From JAGQVA01 sp041391725 (GTDB taxonomy: Bacteria; Bacteroidota; Bacteroidia; J057): DNA of 64,000 nt. The stretch is taken from contig JAWKNL010000018.1 of the NCBI GenBank assembly GCA_041391725.1, positions 1-64,000 on the forward strand, in the 5' to 3' direction. Within the stretch, counting starts at the first letter, position 1, and every line of letters starts with the position of its first letter. A program made the position numbers and the translations under genes. Below the pieces are notes generated by a model. That model did not search any database. It had not been told where the DNA came from and was given only the letters and a program-made list of their open reading frames with translations. Of this stretch, positions 58,963 through 64,000 are shown piece by piece.

Positions 58963-60641
58963 GGCTGTTTAGATAAAACGGTTGCGTTTTGCCGCATTAC
59001 ATCCATCAAAAGCGACAATTCCTGGTGACGGTCTGCTGGTTGCGGCGCATATAGCGGATAAACGGTTTATCAGGCGCGTGTTCGTAGTTTCGGATATGGT
59101 GGTAATAGCCGGTTCCTTTTAAAATATAGATTTCATCTTCCGCAGCGGTATTTTCAAATGAAAGGGTAATCGCAGACCCTGCCTGCGGCTGCACTGCGTA
59201 GTGCTCATCCACAGTATGAATCCGGGCAGACACATCTTCACCTTTTTCATTTACTGCCGAAATCATGGGAACCTCCACATATTCTGAAATCTGCTGCCAG
59301 TTGGCACTCAGGCCGATCTGGTCGAGCTCCCAGAATTTGTAAGCCGATTCGAGGCGGATGTTGATCGTCTCACCACTGATGGCGGAAATATCGATCGGAA
59401 GGGCCATCTTCTTTTGCGCATTGACGCCCGCATTGTGGAAGGTTCCGACTTTTTGCCAGCCGTTGTCGGTTTCGATAAAGACATTCATGGAAAGTCCTCG
59501 TTCGGCGGTACGGGCTTCGTATTTTTCGCGGGAGCAACTTGTCCATCATGGTATTCCAGCGGTCAAACTGGTCGCCAAAGGCATTGAAAAACACCTCAGC
59601 GATAGATTCGAGCCATTCGGTCTGACGGGCATTGATCACCAGGAGGGGTTGTCCGTTGGGGAAATCACTTTTGGAGAAGGAGAAGGTGGCTGTATTGAGT
59701 TGGCTGCCCATCGGGAAGTCGGAGAAATCGAATTGGCTGGTATCAGCGGCAGAGACCAGCGGCAGAAGATTTTTTCCGTTCATACTAACGGCAGAAACCG
59801 GAGTGGCGGGGGGAGAATAAACGACCAGTTGGTCGTCGGTATTGATGGCGATTTCTGTATTGGGAATGCGTTTGGTGCGCAGAAGCGAAACCTGATTGAT
59901 AAACTCTTCTTCGGGAAGTTCGTTGGCGACGGTAATTTCGAGGTTTGGCCCGGACCGGTTGAGATCGTGAAGAGGGAGGAAATCGGTTCGTTCGAGCGAT
60001 TTTGAAATTGCCCCTGTGAAGAGTGAGCCCTGTTTTGTCTGAGTGCCATCGGGGGAAAGGGTATAGACTTGCGGGCAGTTGCAGAAGATGGCCAGGAAAA
60101 TGCCTGTTGCGGCGAATAATCCGGCCATGAAAATAGGTATATTCAATTCATCTGCGATGGAATACTGTCTGGCTGAATCGATATGATCTTCATACAGAAC
60201 CATCGAAGTTGCGTCCAATGGCTGGTTCAGGTAGAGATAGGTAGAATGGAAAAATTCATATCGGAACTGTTTGGGGATATTACGGCGGAGAAAAAGTTTA
60301 GATTCAGGCAAAAAATAGAGTTTGCAACTTTTCTGCCTTTATATCCATGTAATTTTCGTTCAGTGTTTTGATCGACAGATAGTAAGTACCTGAGGGGTAT
60401 TTGCAATGGTAAATGGCCTGGGTTGCCATTGGTTGTAAGGAGTATGGGGCATCAGGTAGCGGGGTCTCTGTTGGCCGGAAATAATGAGGGACTTCCAGTC
60501 AGGGATATTCTTATAGGGTGTTCTACCCAGATCTTCCCTGTAAATGCTTTTTTTCTTACAAATAACGCAGCCAGTAAAGGAAAGGGGCAGAAACACTGCC
60601 GCAATCATGATCCACACAAGGGTTATATTCCGGGTTTTCAT
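58959..60641 (-). pseudogene. Lipoprotein of unknown function, tandem copy A, frameshifted
   Basis: Starts MKTRNITLVWIM with lipobox LSFTGC. Fragments lie at 60360-60641, 59370-60311 and 59006-59488 in shifting frames; compared with copy B there is a lost C near 60395, a lost T near 60320, an extra C near 59530 and a lost C near 59024. The repaired product would be about 560 residues, ending LSKQP and overlapping the radical SAM start by four bases. The C-terminal half contains FIETDNGWQKVGTFHN and WELDQIGLSANW; no family recognised. Its last ~1.1 kb is almost identical to copy B, the first ~550 bases are clearly diverged. Confidence 0.7.
58984..60090 (-). repeat. Direct repeat, unit A (C-terminal part of lipoprotein copy A)
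   Basis: Almost identical to 60733-61827, differing by scattered substitutions and one- or two-base length changes. Identity falls off sharply at the 60090 end, although the flanking sequence remains homologous. Confidence 0.85.
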
Positions 60642-60708
60642 AACGAAAATAATTATCAATGGGAGGATAGGTCTGCGATCGCTGTGATCATCCGTTTATC
60701 TGATCAAC

Positions 60709-62360
60709 TCATGGATTAACATGGGTGAGGGATGCGTTTCGCTGCATTACATCCATCAAAAGCGACAATTCCTGGGTGACGGTCTGCTGGTTGCGGCGCA
60801 TATACCGGATAAACGGTTTATCAGGCGCGTGTTCGTAGTTTCGGATATGGTGGTAATAGCCGGTTCCTTTTAAAATATAGATTTCATCTTCCACAGCGGT
60901 ATTTTCAAATGAAAGGGTAATGGCAGACCCTGCCTGCGGCTGCACTGCGTAGTGCTCATCCACAGTATGAATCCGGGCAGACACATCTTCACCTTTTTCA
61001 TTTACAGCCGAAATCATGGGAACCTCCACATATTCTGAAATCTGCTGCCAGTTGGCACTCAGGCCGATCTGGTCGAGCTCCCAGAATTTGTAAGCCGATT
61101 CGAGGCGGATGTTGATCGTCTCACCACTGATGGCGGAAATATCGATCGGAAGGGCCATCTTCTTTTGCGCATTGACGCCCGCATTATGGAAGGTTCCGAC
61201 TTTTTGCCAGCCGTTGTCGGTTTCGATAAAGACATTCATGGAAAGTCCTCGTTCGGCGGTGCGGGCTTCGTATTTTTCGCGGGGCACCTTGTCCATCATG
61301 GTATTCCAGCGGTCAAACTGGTCGCCAAAGGCATTGAAAAACACCTCAGCGATAGATTCCAGCCATTCGGTCTGACGGGCATTGATCACCAGGAGGTTTG
61401 TCCGTTGGGGAAATCACTTTTGGAGAAGGAGAAGGTGGCTGTATTGAGTTGGCTGCCCATCGGGAAGTCGGAGAAATCGAATTGGCTGGTATCAGCGGCA
61501 GAGACCAGCGGCAGAAGATTTTTCCGTTCATACTAACGGCAGAAACCGGAGTGGCGGGGAGAATAAACGACCAGTTGGTCGTCGGTATTGATGGCGATTT
61601 CTGTATTGGGAATGCGGTTGGTGCGCAGAAGCGAAACCTGATTGATAAACTCTTCTTCGGGAAGTTCGTTGGCGACCGTAATTTCGAGGTTTGGCCCGGA
61701 CCGGTTGAGATCGTAAAGAGGAGGAAATCGGTTCGTTCGAGCGATTTTGAAATTGCCCCGGTAAAGAGTGAGCCCTGTTTTGTCTGAGTGCCATCGGGGG
61801 AAAGGGTATAGACTTGCGGGCAGTTGCATGCAATAGCGAGAATAATCCCCGTAGCAGCGATATGTGCCGACGCCTATAGCCGTGTTAAGCAAAACGTTCA
61901 GGCCTAACGCCTCAGAATATTGCCGGGCCGAATCGATATGATCTTCTGGCAGGATGACCGACGCATCATCGAGTGGCTGGCTGAGGTAAAGGTAAGTCGA
62001 ATGGATAAATTCCTGCCTGAACCGTTTAGGGATATTTCGGCGGAGAAAAAGTTTTGACTCTGGCAAAAAATAAGGTGTACTTACCTTCTCAGTGGTTATA
62101 TCAAGATAGTTCTCATTCACTCCTTTTACTGACAGATAGTAAGTGCCTGAGGGAGAATTGGCGATGGTAAATGGCCGGGTTCCCTGCTGGCTGGTGACGA
62201 CCAGCGATTTCCAGTCGGGGATACTTTGATACGGGATTTTGCCCAGATCTTCCTGCTGTATGCTTTTTTTCTTATAAAAAACGATACATCCGGAGAAAGA
62301 CATAGGAAGGAAAATGGCCATAATAATGGTCCATGCCAGTGTTTGTGTTTGGGTTTTCAT
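60709..62360 (-). pseudogene. Lipoprotein of unknown function, tandem copy B, frameshifted
   Basis: Paralogue of copy A, with lipobox MSFSGC. Fragments 61533-62360 and 60709-61389. Relative to copy A it has a two-base loss in the C-run near 61558, a lost base in an A-run near 61522 (coding strand) and a lost base near 61396. Repaired length is about 550 residues; the end differs from A (MQRNASLTHVNP). Residues ~60-110 (GTYYLSVKGVNENYLDITTE, FLPESKLFLRRNIPKRF) match copy A at lower identity. It lies 10 bases after the upstream gene and 67 bases before copy A, so one operon. Confidence 0.7.
60733..61827 (-). repeat. Direct repeat, unit B (C-terminal part of lipoprotein copy B)
   Basis: Partner of 58984-60090. 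Offset between the copies is about 1.74 kb. No transposase gene or target-site duplication is seen at the edges, so it reads as gene duplication plus conversion. Confidence 0.85.
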
Positions 62361-62370
62361 AAAACGTCAG

Positions 62371-64000
62371 TTAGTACGCTACCTTATAAAAATAGAACAC
62401 ATGCCTTCGGCGTTCCTGTGAAAGGATTTTTTCATCCGTTTTGGCAATTTTTTCATACCCCCAGGCCAGGAAATAATTGCCATACCAGTATTCGATGTCG
62501 CTGTTATAATCTTCCTTGATCCGGTCGGTCATAAATTCGGTTTCCACCTGTTTGATTTTTCGGCTTTGAATGATTTCTCCGCCTTTGACTACCCTTGACT
62601 GGATCAGGCCTTCATTGTTGAAGATCATGGTAGTAGTCGTGTCTTCTTCGTTGTGGAAAACCTGAACCCGCTGCTCCAGTTTGTCTGACATGATATTCCA
62701 GATCGGGAAAGAATTGTCCCATTTCATCATTCCTTTAAACTTGTCAAACCCTGCGGTAATCGCGTGGGTGTAACGATACCCCAGCAATACATTTCCCCTG
62801 CCGGGACGGGAGTATCCGGTCTCTCCGCTCAGGGGGTTGAAGGAGCTATTCATTTCCTGGTAAACCGGATAATAAGCTTCTGCGACGAGCAGATACTCTT
62901 CGGGTGTTTCAATAATATCGTGGATCAGCAGGCTTACTTCGAGGATCAGTTCTTTGGTAGCCTTTTTCTTTTTGGCGCGTTTTTCAGCTTTCTTTTTGCG
63001 TTTGCTGGCTTTCTTTTTGACCTTTTCTGCGACTTTTTTGCCATAAGCCTCAAAGAAATTTTCAAACTCGGAGAAGTTGTAATATTGAATGAACTTCTGT
63101 GAGCGGTAGGAAAATTTGGCGATGTAAATTCCCTGTGCTTCGCCTTCGAGTTTGGTGTGTGTGAGCCAGGTTCCAAATCTTTTTCCCAGCTTCTGATCAA
63201 AATAAGGCGCGGCATAGGTGCCGATAATCAGAAATTCTTCACGGTTGATATGTTTGATGCGCCCGGTAAGGAGTCGATTGGCTCCCTTGGGATTCACCTC
63301 CAGGTTGCGAATCAGTTTTTCCTGTGCGTATTCTTTTATATATACTTTGTCTTTTTTTCTCTGGGGAGAATGGTTGATGACCACACTCATGCTTCGCGCA
63401 TATTCATTGGGCGAGAGGCTTTCGACCGAGGAGGCTTTGTAATAATCAAATTTCTCTTCCAGCGTTTTGTCCTGATAAATGTCTGAGCGCATCAGTACCA
63501 TTTTGGGATTGTACTGAAGAATGCCCAGGAAAATGGGGAAAACTGCGGTGACGGCGGCACCCCTGCCGATTTGTTCCAGCTTGCCCATTTCGGTTTCTCC
63601 GCCGATGTAGGCCATATTTTTAACGACGCTGAAATCATTGACTTTTACTTTGTAGGGGATCACTCCCTCTGTAGAATAAATGTCGCCGGTTTCTGCGTTG
63701 AGGCTGATAATCTGGAAGCGGGTTTTCAGGCGCGATTTGATCGGCAAAAACAGGGCATGAACCGCAACGCCATCAAAGTACTCCCGCTGATAGACCAGTC
63801 CTTTGTCCACCGCAGCTTCTCTTTTCCAGATTTCAATAAAATCGGTGGTAAATTTGGTGAAGGTCCAAATCGGGTCTTTGTTTTCGTCCGTAGTATCGGA
63901 CTGGTGGTACAGGACCAGACCGAGGTCACCCGTCGCCGCCACATAATATTTATCAGAATAACCTTCCACAGCCACTTCCATCCGGAGGTCAGGTTCCGGT
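62371..64000 (-). CDS. Protein of unknown function with a lysine-rich segment, 5'-truncated by the window edge
   Basis: The frame is open to the edge (PEPDLR precedes the ATG at 63981), so the N-terminus lies outside. The visible ~540 residues contain strand-rich sequence (YVAATGDLGLVLYHQ, MAYIGGETEMGKL), which may be a beta-propeller-like part. A very basic stretch follows around 62960-63040 (KKKASKRKKKAEKRAKKKK), then YLLVAEAYYPVYQEMNSSF and a C-terminal sheet-like region. No family recognised. It is the upstream member of the operon with lipoprotein copies B and A and the radical SAM gene. Confidence 0.65.
   Translation of the reverse strand, partial: PEPDLRMEVAVEGYSDKYYVAATGDLGLVLYHQSDTTDENKDPIWTFTKFTTDFIEIWKREAAVDKGLVYQREYFDGVAVHALFLPIKSRLKTRFQIISLNAETGDIYSTEGVIPYKVKVNDFSVVKNMAYIGGETEMGKLEQIGRGAAVTAVFPIFLGILQYNPKMVLMRSDIYQDKTLEEKFDYYKASSVESLSPNEYARSMSVVINHSPQRKKDKVYIKEYAQEKLIRNLEVNPKGANRLLTGRIKHINREEFLIIGTYAAPYFDQKLGKRFGTWLTHTKLEGEAQGIYIAKFSYRSQKFIQYYNFSEFENFFEAYGKKVAEKVKKKASKRKKKAEKRAKKKKATKELILEVSLLIHDIIETPEEYLLVAEAYYPVYQEMNSSFNPLSGETGYSRPGRGNVLLGYRYTHAITAGFDKFKGMMKWDNSFPIWNIMSDKLEQRVQVFHNEEDTTTTMIFNNEGLIQSRVVKGGEIIQSRKIKQVETEFMTDRIKEDYNSDIEYWYGNYFLAWGYEKIAKTDEKILSQERRRHVFYFYKVAY

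Noticed and set aside
58959..62360. Insertion sequence or other mobile element causing the direct repeat
   Set aside because: No transposase, terminal inverted repeat or target duplication is visible; the repeat follows gene boundaries in one operon.

Overview
The window is chromosomal DNA from a member of the Bacteroidota. Four things point there: a SusC/SusD/SusE polysaccharide-uptake locus, a type IX secretion sorting domain on a secreted amylase, promoters of the Bacteroidota form TTG-N19/20-TAnnTTTG in front of the rRNA operon, and the gene families themselves. The 16S sequence also looks like that phylum; I cannot place it to genus without a search.

Layout. 1-3.3 kb: the 3' end of an oligopeptidase B gene, convergent with a GMC oxidoreductase. 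3.4-25.9 kb: a large alpha-glucan locus. Its first part (glgB, pncC, GT3 glycogen synthase, GT4 glycosyltransferase, GH57, a BadF-type sugar kinase, GH31) builds and remodels intracellular glycogen. Its second part (T9SS-exported GH13 amylase, SusE-, SusD- and SusC-like proteins, GH13 lipoprotein amylase, MFS transporter) captures, cuts and imports starch or maltodextrin. The SusD protein carries an inserted pair of modules like those in the neighbouring SusE. The two promoter regions of the uptake half share paired operator-like palindromes spaced 41 bp apart, and no matching regulator lies in the window. 26-31 kb: four exported or lipoprotein genes of unknown role, ending in a large leucine-rich-repeat protein. 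31.0-36.6 kb: a complete rRNA operon (two promoters, 16S, tRNA-Ile, tRNA-Ala, 23S, 5S, terminator).

36.7-40 kb: a PIN-PhoH ATPase; then a 670-base gene-free region with four clustered DnaA boxes, a promoter and about 540 bases of hairpin-rich sequence ending in a terminator (a candidate unrecognised structured RNA next to a possible origin or DnaA-binding site); then an exported von Willebrand-A-like protein. 40-46.5 kb: an MlaE-type permease and an alpha-2-macroglobulin gene split by two frameshifts. 46.5-51.7 kb: der, a TPR hybrid histidine kinase, era and the initiator tRNA. 51.8-57.8 kb: a 53-residue membrane protein, a methyltransferase and an LTA-synthase-like sulfatase (probably one surface-glycan cassette), two di-iron lipid desaturase/hydroxylase genes and a PorV-like outer-membrane protein. 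57.9-64 kb: a minus-strand operon with a partial gene, two tandem lipoprotein paralogues sharing about 1.1 kb of almost identical sequence, and a radical SAM gene. The last three genes are broken by many one- or two-base length changes, nearly all in homopolymers and none shared between the two copies, which suggests sequence error at least as much as gene decay.
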